From assembly GCA_030152125.1 (NCBI GenBank), contig JASLIR010000081.1:1-5501 (forward strand): a stretch of DNA of 5,501 nt, in the 5' to 3' direction. Made by a program: the position numbers and the translations under genes. Source of the DNA: Alkanindiges sp. (GTDB taxonomy: Bacteria > Pseudomonadota > Gammaproteobacteria > Pseudomonadales > Moraxellaceae). Positions 1 to 5,308 of the stretch are shown here, one piece after another (positions within the stretch are counted from its first letter, which is position 1; each line of letters starts with the position of its first letter). Below the pieces are notes generated by a model, which was not told the origin of the DNA, made no database searches, and saw only the letters and a program-made list of their open reading frames with translations.

Positions 1-144
1 TCAAACAATACTTGCGACTGCTTGGTGGCTTTAAGAGCTTTTTATACTGCTCAGTAGTAACATGAAAATGAATATCTTGATTCCTTATTAGTACTGTCAT
101 GCGCTTGTGATTAGAGTAAGACAGTCCAAAAATAAAGGTGAATC
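1..144. other. Left-edge intergenic or leader region before the GST gene
   Basis: No gene can be supported here. One plus-strand frame is open from the edge to a TGA at 63-65 (20 codons) and another to a TAG at 55-57. Either could be the tail of a gene starting to the left, but both lengths are at chance level. A TATACT box at 43-48 resembles a -10 element but has only a poor -35 partner (TTGGTG at 22-27, spacing 15). The ribosome-binding site of the next gene, AAAGG at 134-138, lies six bases before its ATG. Confidence 0.3.
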
Positions 145-789
145 ATGCTAACAGTCTGGGGAAGATCCAACGCGTTTAACGTACAAAAAGTATTATGGCT
201 GCTGGCCGAACTGGATGTGCCCTACCAGCATATTGTGATTGGCGGTAGCTATGGCAGCCTGAATACCCCGGAGTTTCTGGCGCTTAACCCGCATGGCAAA
301 ATTCCGGTGATTGACGATGCAGGACTTATTGTCTGGGAGTCGCACACTATTTTGCGTTACCTGGCTGCACAGTACGGCAAAAGCCATTTTTGGCCGGAAG
401 ATGCCGGAGTGCGCAGCGAGTCGGATCGCTGGCTGGACTGGTTTCAGACTAGCTTGCAACCAGCTTTTCTAACCAGGGTCTTCTGGGCCTTTTACCGCAC
501 GCCCGAGCCACAGCGCGACTGGACTGTGATCCAGCAGGGTATTCAGCAAACCGCAACCTACCTGCAGTTACTGGACAGGCAGCTGGCAGACAGGGATTAC
601 CTGACCGGTTCCAGCCTGAGCCTGGCCGATATTGCCATTGGCACGCTGTTATACCGTTATTTTAATGTGGATGTGGAAAGGGCAGACACACCGCATGTGG
701 CGGCGTGGTATCAGCGTTTGCTGGCACGTCCGGCTTACCAGCAGTTTGTGGCGGTGCCCTTTGATGAGTTATATGGCAATCTGGGCTAG
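145..789 (+). CDS. Glutathione S-transferase family protein
   Basis: The 214-residue protein has the normal length and two-domain layout of a cytosolic glutathione S-transferase. The family conjugates glutathione to electrophiles or acts as a glutathione-dependent reductase or peroxidase in the cytoplasm. Residues 1-78 form the thioredoxin-like domain: a GRSNAFNVQK segment after the first strand, with Ser8 a possible glutathione-activating residue; NPHGKIPVI (48-56) with the expected cis-proline at Pro54; and WESHTILRYL (64-73), matching the glutathione-binding Glu-Ser motif. The rest is the helical C-terminal domain, including DYLTGSSLSLADIAIG (151-166) with the N-capping box Ser159/Asp162. 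The ATG at 145 is preceded by AAAGG six bases upstream, and the family N-terminus begins right there. The gene stands alone and ends about 50 bases before a strong terminator. Substrate and exact GST class cannot be read from the sequence. Confidence 0.93.
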   Translation: MLTVWGRSNAFNVQKVLWLLAELDVPYQHIVIGGSYGSLNTPEFLALNPHGKIPVIDDAGLIVWESHTILRYLAAQYGKSHFWPEDAGVRSESDRWLDWFQTSLQPAFLTRVFWAFYRTPEPQRDWTVIQQGIQQTATYLQLLDRQLADRDYLTGSSLSLADIAIGTLLYRYFNVDVERADTPHVAAWYQRLLARPAYQQFVAVPFDELYGNLG

Positions 790-840
790 GCGAATGTAGC
801 CAGGTAGTGGCTGGTAGTTATTTACTGACATTCCCAAAAA

Positions 841-868
841 CAAAAACGGCTTAAAAAAGCCGTTTTTG
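841..868. terminator. Bidirectional rho-independent terminator between the GST and GlsB-like genes
   Basis: A perfect 12-base-pair stem (CAAAAACGGCTT at 841-852 with AAGCCGTTTTTG at 857-868) closes an AAAA loop. It sits between two convergent genes, about 50 bases after the GST stop and 30 bases after the stop of the minus-strand gene. On the minus strand the stem runs into a second T-rich stretch (TTTTTGTTTTT), so it should work best for that gene. On the plus strand the T run lies within the stem arm itself. Confidence 0.88.
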
Positions 869-897
869 CCGCTTAGGAGAGCTGAAAAAATAAAAAA

Positions 898-1152
898 TCA
901 GGCTGTTTTACGTTTAACAAAATTATAAATCGCCAGAATCACAACGGCACCAAGCACTGACATGATAAAACCCGCCTTTTCATTGGGTTCATACCAGCCA
1001 ATCAACTGACCGCCATAGGTGGCAGCCAGTGAGCCTGCTATACCCAGCAGGACAGTGACAATAAAGCCTGCCTTGTCGTTACCGGGATGGATTGCCCGGG
1101 CAATCAGACCGGCAAAAAAACCAATAATGACAGCACCAATAAAACCCAACAT
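898..1152 (-). CDS. GlsB/YeaQ/YmgE family stress-response membrane protein
   Basis: This 84-residue protein belongs to the transglycosylase-associated protein family (GlsB/YeaQ/YmgE), small inner-membrane proteins often induced by stress and of unknown biochemical role. Three hydrophobic helices are visible at about residues 3-20, 30-48 and 58-77. The family's glycine-rich pattern is clear: MLGFIGAVIIGFFAGLIAR at the start, HPGNDKAGF in the first loop, and EKAGFIMSVLGAVVIL in the last helix. Length is normal for the family. The ATG is supported by GGAG (1161-1164 on the plus strand) eight bases upstream. The gene is monocistronic, ends at the shared terminator and has about 140 bases of non-coding sequence upstream for its own promoter. 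The name transglycosylase-associated is historical, and no catalytic residue is apparent. Confidence 0.92.
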   Translation of the reverse strand: MLGFIGAVIIGFFAGLIARAIHPGNDKAGFIVTVLLGIAGSLAATYGGQLIGWYEPNEKAGFIMSVLGAVVILAIYNFVKRKTA

Positions 1153-1192
1153 AGGACAATCTCCGCTCTTATTGTTTTACATGGTTTATCAA

Positions 1193-1210
1193 TAGCATGA
1201 AGTAGCATGC
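1193..1210. repeat. Short TAGCATG direct repeat upstream of the GlsB-like gene
   Basis: TAGCATG occurs at 1193-1199 and again at 1203-1209, exactly one helical turn apart. The same bases also form a GCATG/CATGC inverted repeat (1195-1199 and 1206-1210). It lies about 45 bases upstream of the start codon, where a regulator could bind near the promoter. No confident -35/-10 pair was found around it, and so short a repeat may be chance. Confidence 0.25.
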
Positions 1211-1294
1211 GGCTGTAATGCAGTATTGTGTCTGCTGTTATGTTTCGGTGAGTATGTGTAGCAACACGTTATTAGGACAGGAATTTTGCGGGAA

Positions 1295-1321
1295 ACCGGA
1301 CAGGCGGTGCTGCTGTCCGGT
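1295..1321 (-). terminator. Terminator-like hairpin after mpl
   Basis: A nine-base-pair stem, ACCGGACAG (1295-1303) with CTGTCCGGT (1313-1321), lies 13 bases beyond the mpl stop codon. The stem is GC-rich, but only a TTT tract follows it on the minus strand, so termination may be weaker than at 841-868. The position directly after mpl and the lack of another gene on that strand for 140 bases support the call. Confidence 0.55.
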
Positions 1322-1334
1322 GTTATAGGGAGGA

Positions 1335-2735
1335 TTAACGCGCTTTTAGTGCTGCAATCAGTTTCTGGTGCAGGCCACCAAAACCCCCGTTGGACATAAT
1401 TACTACTGCATCGCCGGATTTTGCTTCTGCCACAATGCGGTCAATAATCTGCTGCAAATTCTGGCTGATGCTGGCTTTGTTGGGCGCTGCGGCAACCACC
1501 GGGGATAAATCCCAGTCCAGCCCTTCCGGCTGATACCAGATCACCTCATCCGCCAGCCGTGCAGAATAGGCCAGGTGTTCCTTGTGGCTACCCATGCGCA
1601 TGGTGTTGGAGCGGGGCTCAATAATCGCCCATAGCTTGCGCTCGCCAATCTTTTTACGCGCGCCGTCCAGCGTGGTATCAATAGCGGTTGGATGGTGGGC
1701 AAAGTCGTCATACACGTCAATGCCGTCAATAGTACCTAGCAACTCCATACGGCGTTTTACCCCGCCAAAGTTGGAAAGCGCATTGCAGGCTACGTCGGCA
1801 CTCACGCCCACATGTGCAGCAGCGGCAATGGTGGCCAGGCCATTGGCCACACTGTGCTGGCCGCTCATGCTCCAGTTCACCTGCCCGACCTGTTTACCTT
1901 CATGCAGCACATTAAAAGCACTGCCATCGGCACTTAGTAACTCGGCTTGCCAGCTGATTTCCGGGTTGGCCTGCTGGCCCGTTTGCTGGCCGATGGCGGT
2001 ACGGGCAACCGGTGTCCAGCAGCCCATAGCCAGCACTTCATCAATCGCTGTTTCGGTAACCGGGCTAATAATCTGGCCTTCACTGGGGATGGTACGCACC
2101 AAGTGATGGAACTGCTTTTGAATGGCCGCCAGGTCATCAAAAATATCGGCGTGGTCAAATTCCAGGTTATTTAAAATGGCAGTGCGCGGGCGGTAATGTA
2201 CAAACTTGGAGCGCTTGTCGAAAAAGGCGGAATCGTATTCATCTGCTTCCACCACAAAATAATGTTTGCCATCAGCACCGTTGCCACCCAAACGGGCGCT
2301 GTGGCTAAAGCCCAGTGGTACGCCGCCAATCAAAAAGCCCGGGTTTAAACCGGCCTGATCCAGCACCCAGGCCAGCATGGTGGTGGTGGTGGTTTTACCG
2401 TGTGTACCGGCCACACCCAGCACATGACGGCCTTGTAATACGTGGTCGGCCAGAAACTGCGGGCCGGAGGTATAGGCCAGGCCTTCATTCAGCATGTATT
2501 CCACGGCTTCAATGCCGCGTTTCATGGCGTTGCCTACAATCACCAGGTCCGGGTGCGGCTGCAAATGGCTGGCGCTGTAGCCCTGCATCAGTTCAATGCC
2601 TGCTGCTTCCAGTTGGGTCGACATTGGTGGATACACATTCTGGTCGCTACCGGTAACGGTGTGACCCAGCTCACGCGCAAGCAAGGCCAGTGAACCCATA
2701 AACGTGCCACAAATTCCCAAAATATGCAGATGCAT
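1335..2735 (-). CDS. mpl: UDP-N-acetylmuramate:L-alanyl-gamma-D-glutamyl-meso-diaminopimelate ligase (Mpl)
   Basis: Mpl is a cytoplasmic Mur-family ligase of cell-wall recycling. It joins the recovered tripeptide L-Ala-gamma-D-Glu-meso-DAP to UDP-MurNAc using ATP. The 466-residue product starts with MHLHILGICGTFMGSLALLAREL, the Rossmann-type Mur N-terminal domain with the ICGTFMG signature that separates Mpl from MurC. The ATP loop GTHGKTTTT is at 110-118, VVEADEYDSAFFDKRSKFVHYRP at 161-183, and NNLEFDHADIF at 189-199. The C-terminal domain carries YDDFAHHPTAI (342-352) and EPRSNTMRMG (373-382). Length matches the family (about 450-470). A TTG start 42 bases further upstream is possible, but the ATG at 2735 fits the family N-terminus and has GGAG ten bases before it. 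The gene is transcribed alone, divergently from the DUF486 gene. Five identical ACC codons follow the P-loop lysine. Confidence 0.96.
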   Translation of the reverse strand: MHLHILGICGTFMGSLALLARELGHTVTGSDQNVYPPMSTQLEAAGIELMQGYSASHLQPHPDLVIVGNAMKRGIEAVEYMLNEGLAYTSGPQFLADHVLQGRHVLGVAGTHGKTTTTTMLAWVLDQAGLNPGFLIGGVPLGFSHSARLGGNGADGKHYFVVEADEYDSAFFDKRSKFVHYRPRTAILNNLEFDHADIFDDLAAIQKQFHHLVRTIPSEGQIISPVTETAIDEVLAMGCWTPVARTAIGQQTGQQANPEISWQAELLSADGSAFNVLHEGKQVGQVNWSMSGQHSVANGLATIAAAAHVGVSADVACNALSNFGGVKRRMELLGTIDGIDVYDDFAHHPTAIDTTLDGARKKIGERKLWAIIEPRSNTMRMGSHKEHLAYSARLADEVIWYQPEGLDWDLSPVVAAAPNKASISQNLQQIIDRIVAEAKSGDAVVIMSNGGFGGLHQKLIAALKAR

Positions 2736-2801
2736 TGATGATTTTCTCCGTATCCCGTGCCAAGATGATGCCGCCAAGGGGCGCTGCTATTCATGCCTGA
2801 C

Positions 2802-2831
2802 CATATAAAAAACTGGGATGAACGATAGCAA
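2802..2831 (-). promoter_or_regulatory. Candidate sigma-70-type promoter for mpl
   Basis: On the minus strand, TTGCTA (2826-2831) and TATATG (2802-2807) are 18 bases apart. Each matches four of six positions of the -35 and -10 consensus. The site lies about 65 bases upstream of the mpl ATG in the divergent intergenic region. It was found by eye, and the boxes are imperfect. Confidence 0.4.
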
Positions 2832-2920
2832 GGCTTTGGCAGAAAAGATACTGTTTCCGTGTGGGATTTAGCCTGTGCGGGCAGGTTGGCTTTAAACCTT
2901 TTGTTGTTTTGGAAAATGTG

Positions 2921-3280
2921 ATGCAGGCAATCTGGTTTCCCTTGCTGTTACTGGTGGTATCCAACTGTTTTATGACACTGGCATGGTATGGTCACCTGAA
3001 GTATTTGCATGCAGCCCCACTGTGGCAGGCCATCCTGTTTGGCTGGCTGATTGCCCTGCTGGAATATGCCTTTATGGTGCCGGCCAACCGCTTGCTCAAT
3101 ACCCAGGGTTATACGCTGGGGCAAATGAAAATCACCCAGGAAGTGATCACCCTACTGGTGTTTTTGCCGTTTATGCTGTTGATGTTTAAGCAGCCGCTTA
3201 AGCTGGATTACCTGTGGGCGGCTTTTTGCCTGCTGGGTGCGGTGTATTTTGTATTTCGCAGCCATGGGCTCAGTAACTAA
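2921..3280 (+). CDS. DUF486 / DMT_6 family four-helix membrane protein
   Basis: This 119-residue inner-membrane protein belongs to the DUF486 family (DMT_6 in Pfam), small proteins related to one half of a drug/metabolite transporter. Transport substrate is unknown. Four hydrophobic helices are visible at about 4-22, 33-52, 71-88 and 96-112. Family motifs include FMTLAWYGHLK (17-27), WLIALLEYAFMVPANR (42-57) and GQMKITQEVITL (67-78). Upstream in-frame starts exist (a GTG at 2861), but the added residues do not resemble the family. The ATG at 2921 has GGA eight bases upstream and begins at the usual point just before the first helix. The gene diverges from mpl across a 185-base gap. I found no convincing promoter for it. 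It ends 31 bases before a terminator-like hairpin. Confidence 0.9.
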   Translation: MQAIWFPLLLLVVSNCFMTLAWYGHLKYLHAAPLWQAILFGWLIALLEYAFMVPANRLLNTQGYTLGQMKITQEVITLLVFLPFMLLMFKQPLKLDYLWAAFCLLGAVYFVFRSHGLSN

Positions 3281-3311
3281 TGGGCTAGGTGGCTAATGGA
3301 GTAGTGCCTAG

Positions 3312-3340
3312 AGGTGCCTGGGCGGTTAGCCTGGGCACCT
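3312..3340 (+). terminator. Terminator-like hairpin after the DUF486 gene
   Basis: AGGTGCC (3312-3318) pairs with GGCACCT (3334-3340). The stem extends inward through two G-T wobbles and GGC/GCC to a five-base GGTTA loop, giving about 12 pairs. It begins 31 bases after the stop codon. The following sequence (GTGTGTAAAT) lacks a clear T tract, so it may stabilise the messenger end rather than terminate by itself. Confidence 0.45.
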
Positions 3341-3369
3341 GTGTGTAAATCTATGTAACCTGAGTTCGG

Positions 3370-3400
3370 TATAAATCAAATCTTAATATTTTGATTTATA
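3370..3400. repeat. AT-rich 11-base-pair inverted repeat
   Basis: TATAAATCAAA (3370-3380) and TTTGATTTATA (3390-3400) are perfect inverted copies with a nine-base loop. A T-rich stretch (TTTATTTT) follows on the plus strand, so it could be a weak second terminator for the DUF486 transcript. The stem has only two GC pairs, and a protein-binding site or a plain AT-rich spacer is also possible. Confidence 0.4.
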
Positions 3401-3472
3401 TTTATTTTACACGGCGGAGTCTTACTGCTTCACGGTTTAATGGAAGGATTAACCTTCGGTTCGACCTACTTT

Positions 3473-3493
3473 CTTGCGCAGCAGTGCTGCTCA
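3473..3493 (-). repeat. Hairpin repeat copy A (REP-like)
   Basis: Read on the minus strand, the copy is TGA, GCAGC, ACT, GCTGC, GCAAG: a five-base-pair hairpin with fixed flanks. It shares 19 of 21 bases with copy C. This copy alone is enclosed by an outer perfect eight-base inverted repeat, CCTACTTT (3465-3472) and AAAGTAGG (3498-3505), giving a 41-base nested structure. Confidence 0.65.
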
Positions 3494-3525
3494 GGCCAAA
3501 GTAGGCAAAGCCATTGTCATTCGCA

Positions 3526-3545
3526 TGAGCAATATATTGCGCAAG
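3526..3545 (+). repeat. Hairpin repeat copy B, inverted relative to A and C
   Basis: The plus strand reads TGA, GCAAT, AT, ATTGC, GCAAG. The flanks match copies A and C exactly, but the stem is GCAAT/ATTGC instead of GCAGC/GCTGC. Two base pairs are changed on both sides, so pairing is kept. GCAATATATTGC (3529-3540) is a perfect 12-base palindrome. Confidence 0.6.
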
Positions 3546-3619
3546 GTTTTATACCACCTAGGTAGTTTATGTTTTACAGTGTTGATTTACATTTATAAAT
3601 TTATATGTAGAGCTTCGCA

Positions 3620-3640
3620 CTTGCGCAGCGATGCTGCTCA
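3620..3640 (-). repeat. Hairpin repeat copy C (REP-like)
   Basis: The minus strand reads TGA, GCAGC, ATC, GCTGC, GCAAG, the same orientation as copy A and opposite to B. It differs from A only in the loop. A weaker outer inverted repeat, TTCGCA (3614-3619) with TGCGAA (3654-3659), surrounds it. The copy lies 66 bases beyond the DUF4349 stop codon. Confidence 0.65.
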
Positions 3641-3705
3641 TACCTCGAACAGTTGCGAATGACTTTAAAAGCAAAAGCAGCTTAACTCGAACTCTGGTTG
3701 TAAAA

Positions 3706-4641
3706 TTAGAGGTCTGGCGGGTTGTGCTGGCTTTTTGGGCTGCCGGGACGCTGCTTTTTGCGCCAGAAAATAAACGTGGTGATAATCGCAGCGATAACCC
3801 ATGCAGGCCATAGTAGGGTCATAAATACCACCACATCCACAAAACCTGCCGCACCCAGCTGAATGGCCTGCCAGATACGGCTCAGGAATGGCTCATCCTG
3901 CTTGGCCACCTGCTGCAGCTGGATATCCGGTTTTTTGTGCAGGGTAGCAGGCTGGCTAAAGTCCAGCTGGATGGTACTGTAATTCAAACGGTCCTGTACT
4001 TCCTGCCGGGTCAGCTCGGCAATTTCCGCCGCCAGGCGGTTGGCAGTTTTGCTGTCCCCACCATTGCCAGTGGCTTGCTGGTTAAGTTTTTCTTCCAGCA
4101 GCTTCAGTTGAAAGCGCTTGGCCTCGTAGCGCTGTTCGTTTAAAAACTGCATGTATTTGGGCAGGGTATTGATAAAACGCTGGGTTTGATCACTGGGAAT
4201 ACGTACGATCATGGAACCCTGTGGCCTGAGCTTCTGGTAAATGCTCAGGGTGCCATCGTTATTACTGCGTTCGTACTGGTCTTCCAGCTGCTTATTAATA
4301 TTTTTCTGTTCCACAAAGCCGGCAAAGTCTGCGGTCAGCTGTTCCAGTTGCAGGGCGCTTTGATAAACATCCTTTACTTCAAAGCTTACGCTGGCGGTTT
4401 TTACCATCGGGCGGCTTTTTTCTACCGGGTTAGCGGTTTCGGAAAGCAATACAGCCGGTACATCCTGCGGGTTTGCTGCTTTGTCGCTGGCTTCCGCTGC
4501 GGAGGCGGCGGCAATGCCCTGCATATCTGCACTGGCGGCGCTGCTTTCAGCATATTCTTCTTTTTTGGAGCAGGCTGTGATTGCCAGCATTAGTACCAGC
4601 AGCAGGCTAAGCGGATATCTGGTGTTTGTAATATTGTGCAT
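3706..4641 (-). CDS. DUF4349 domain lipoprotein with C-terminal membrane helix
   Basis: The 311-residue protein begins with a lipoprotein signal peptide: a hydrophobic stretch (LSLLLVLMLA, 11-20) followed by the lipobox Ile-Thr-Ala-Cys with the modified cysteine at 24. An alanine/serine-rich linker covers about 30-60. The conserved DUF4349 region follows (about 78-230): VKTASVSFEVKDVYQSALQLE, then GSMIVRIPSDQTQRFINTLP (142-161), a charged, probably coiled-coil segment (168-215), and DRLNYSTIQLDF (217-228). A hydrophobic helix at about 264-293 ends in a basic FWRKKQR stop-transfer segment, leaving a short tail in the cytoplasm. The family's function is unknown. The ATG at 4641 is the only start that leaves a complete signal peptide, but its ribosome-binding site is weak (AAGG about 12 bases upstream). 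The gene lies downstream of the EF-hand gene on the same strand, separated from it by a strong terminator. Confidence 0.88.
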   Translation of the reverse strand: MHNITNTRYPLSLLLVLMLAITACSKKEEYAESSAASADMQGIAAASAAEASDKAANPQDVPAVLLSETANPVEKSRPMVKTASVSFEVKDVYQSALQLEQLTADFAGFVEQKNINKQLEDQYERSNNDGTLSIYQKLRPQGSMIVRIPSDQTQRFINTLPKYMQFLNEQRYEAKRFQLKLLEEKLNQQATGNGGDSKTANRLAAEIAELTRQEVQDRLNYSTIQLDFSQPATLHKKPDIQLQQVAKQDEPFLSRIWQAIQLGAAGFVDVVVFMTLLWPAWVIAAIITTFIFWRKKQRPGSPKSQHNPPDL

Positions 4642-4695
4642 TGGGTAAATGGCCTTAAGTATGGCTGTATTTCCAACAGATCATGCGCAAGGCCT

Positions 4696-4723
4696 TTTAC
4701 AAACTCAATATCAGTGCTGTAAA
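4696..4723 (-). promoter_or_regulatory. Candidate promoter for the DUF4349 lipoprotein gene
   Basis: On the minus strand, TTTACA (4718-4723, five of six consensus matches) and TGTAAA (4696-4701, four of six) are 16 bases apart. This predicts a leader of about 50 bases. The site lies downstream of the terminator at 4770-4815, as expected for an independently transcribed gene. It was assigned by eye only. Confidence 0.38.
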
Positions 4724-4769
4724 AATTGGTACCGTAGAAACAGTGTGATTCCTGCCAGCCCAAGCAGAT

Positions 4770-4815
4770 AAAAAAAGGGCGTATTGACTGCTTGGAAGTA
4801 ACAGTAATACGCCCT
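4770..4815 (-). terminator. Rho-independent terminator of the EF-hand gene
   Basis: AGGGCGTATT (4776-4785) pairs with AATACGCCCT (4806-4815), and the stem continues past a one-base bulge through ACTG/CAGT. On the minus strand it is followed by a run of seven T (complement of 4770-4776), the classic intrinsic-terminator arrangement. It begins about 30 bases after the EF-hand stop codon. Its loop carries CTGCTTGG (4788-4795), complementary to CCAAGCAG just past the T run (4760-4767). Confidence 0.9.
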
Positions 4816-4845
4816 GTATTGAACCGGGTTTAAGTAGCTGGGTTA

Positions 4846-5235
4846 TTAAACCGCTGGTGTAGGTGCCTGATCCTGCTTGTCATGTCTGTGGTGTTTAAAA
4901 CCGGCGCGCTTAATTTGGCCGTTTTTTAATTCATCCTGGCTTAATGCGCCATCCTTGTTGCTATCCAGGCGGGCAAAGCGGTTTTTTTCAAATTCCTGCT
5001 GGCGTGCTTCCCAGGCTTTCTTTTGCAGATCATTAAAGTTGGCAAACTCGGTTTCGGACAGTTTGCCATCACTGTTTTTGTCTGCCTGCTTAAACAGCGC
5101 AGCACGTTCAGCCTGAATTTTGGCAATGCGTTCAGCACGCTGGCTGCTTTTGTCATCGCCGGTAGCGGCCATGGCGGCCATGGCAATACCGCCACTCAGG
5201 GTAGCTACCAGCAGGGTTTTAGCCAGGTTTTTCAT
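4846..5235 (-). CDS. Small secreted EF-hand calcium-binding protein
   Basis: The 129-residue product has a Sec signal peptide (MKNLAKTLLVATLSGGIAMAAMA) with a likely cleavage after Ala23, so the mature protein of about 106 residues should be periplasmic or exported. Two canonical 12-residue EF-hand loops are present: residues 52-63 (Asp52, Asn54, Asp56, Lys58, Ser60, Glu63) and 91-102 (Asp91, Asn93, Asp95, Ala97, Ser99, Glu102). Both have glycine at position 6 and the bidentate glutamate at position 12, so calcium binding is likely. A charged helical region joins them. The tail is rich in histidine and charge (KHHRHDK, 114-120). A GTG four codons upstream is in frame, but it overlaps the GGAG that serves the ATG at 5235 with a six-base spacing, so the ATG is preferred. 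Its binding partner and role are unknown. Confidence 0.88.
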   Translation of the reverse strand: MKNLAKTLLVATLSGGIAMAAMAATGDDKSSQRAERIAKIQAERAALFKQADKNSDGKLSETEFANFNDLQKKAWEARQQEFEKNRFARLDSNKDGALSQDELKNGQIKRAGFKHHRHDKQDQAPTPAV

Positions 5236-5280
5236 TCTTCTCTCCACTGTAAAGGGGGATATGTAAGGGAATTAAGTCAA

Positions 5281-5308
5281 ATAATTAAAAAAACAGCAGC
5301 AGTGGCAA
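5281..5308 (-). promoter_or_regulatory. Tentative promoter for the EF-hand gene
   Basis: On the minus strand, TTGCCA (5303-5308, five of six consensus matches) and AATTAT (5281-5286, four of six) are 16 bases apart. This would start transcription about 40 bases before the ATG. The -35 box lies inside the hairpin at 5296-5319 and the spacer contains its T run, so the two assignments overlap. Confidence 0.27.

Larger units (their letters stand above)
3516..3663. repeat. 10-base inverted repeat bracketing copies B and C
   Basis: GTCATTCGCA (3516-3525) is found as its exact reverse complement TGCGAATGAC at 3654-3663. In copy B it directly abuts the TGAGCA core. In copy C, 13 extra bases (3641-3653) separate it from the core. 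B and C therefore look like two inverted copies of one longer repeat that differ by a short insertion or deletion. Confidence 0.6.
3281..3705. other. 425-base convergent intergenic region containing a hairpin-repeat cluster
   Basis: This gap lies between the 3' ends of the DUF486 gene and the DUF4349 gene. In order it holds a GC-rich hairpin (3312-3340), an AT-rich 11-base-pair inverted repeat (3370-3400), a small GAAGG/CCTTC hairpin (3443-3457), three copies of a covarying hairpin motif (3473-3493, 3526-3545, 3620-3640) and a 12-base TATAAATTTATA palindrome (3594-3605). A 62-codon reading frame from a TTG at 3474 runs across the repeats. It has no ribosome-binding site and is not considered a gene. 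Confidence 0.75.

Noticed and set aside
1582..2106. Long plus-strand open frame (174 codons) opposite mpl
   Set aside because: It lies wholly inside the confidently identified mpl gene on the other strand and shows no family resemblance. It is a shadow of mpl codon usage.
2736..2777. Upstream TTG start for mpl
   Set aside because: It would place 14 unrelated residues before the conserved MHLHILGICGT start and would ignore the GGAG ahead of the ATG at 2735.
2861..2920. Upstream GTG start for the DUF486 protein
   Set aside because: The extra 20 residues do not fit the family, which normally begins just before the first helix. The ATG at 2921 has a better-placed ribosome-binding site.
3474..3662. 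62-codon plus-strand reading frame across the intergenic repeats
   Set aside because: It starts at a TTG with no ribosome-binding site and runs through all three hairpin repeats. Its composition follows the repeats rather than any protein family.
3465..3663. CRISPR-like array
   Set aside because: The three repeats alternate in orientation, have unequal spacing (32 and 74 bases between copies), vary within the stem, and have no cas genes nearby.
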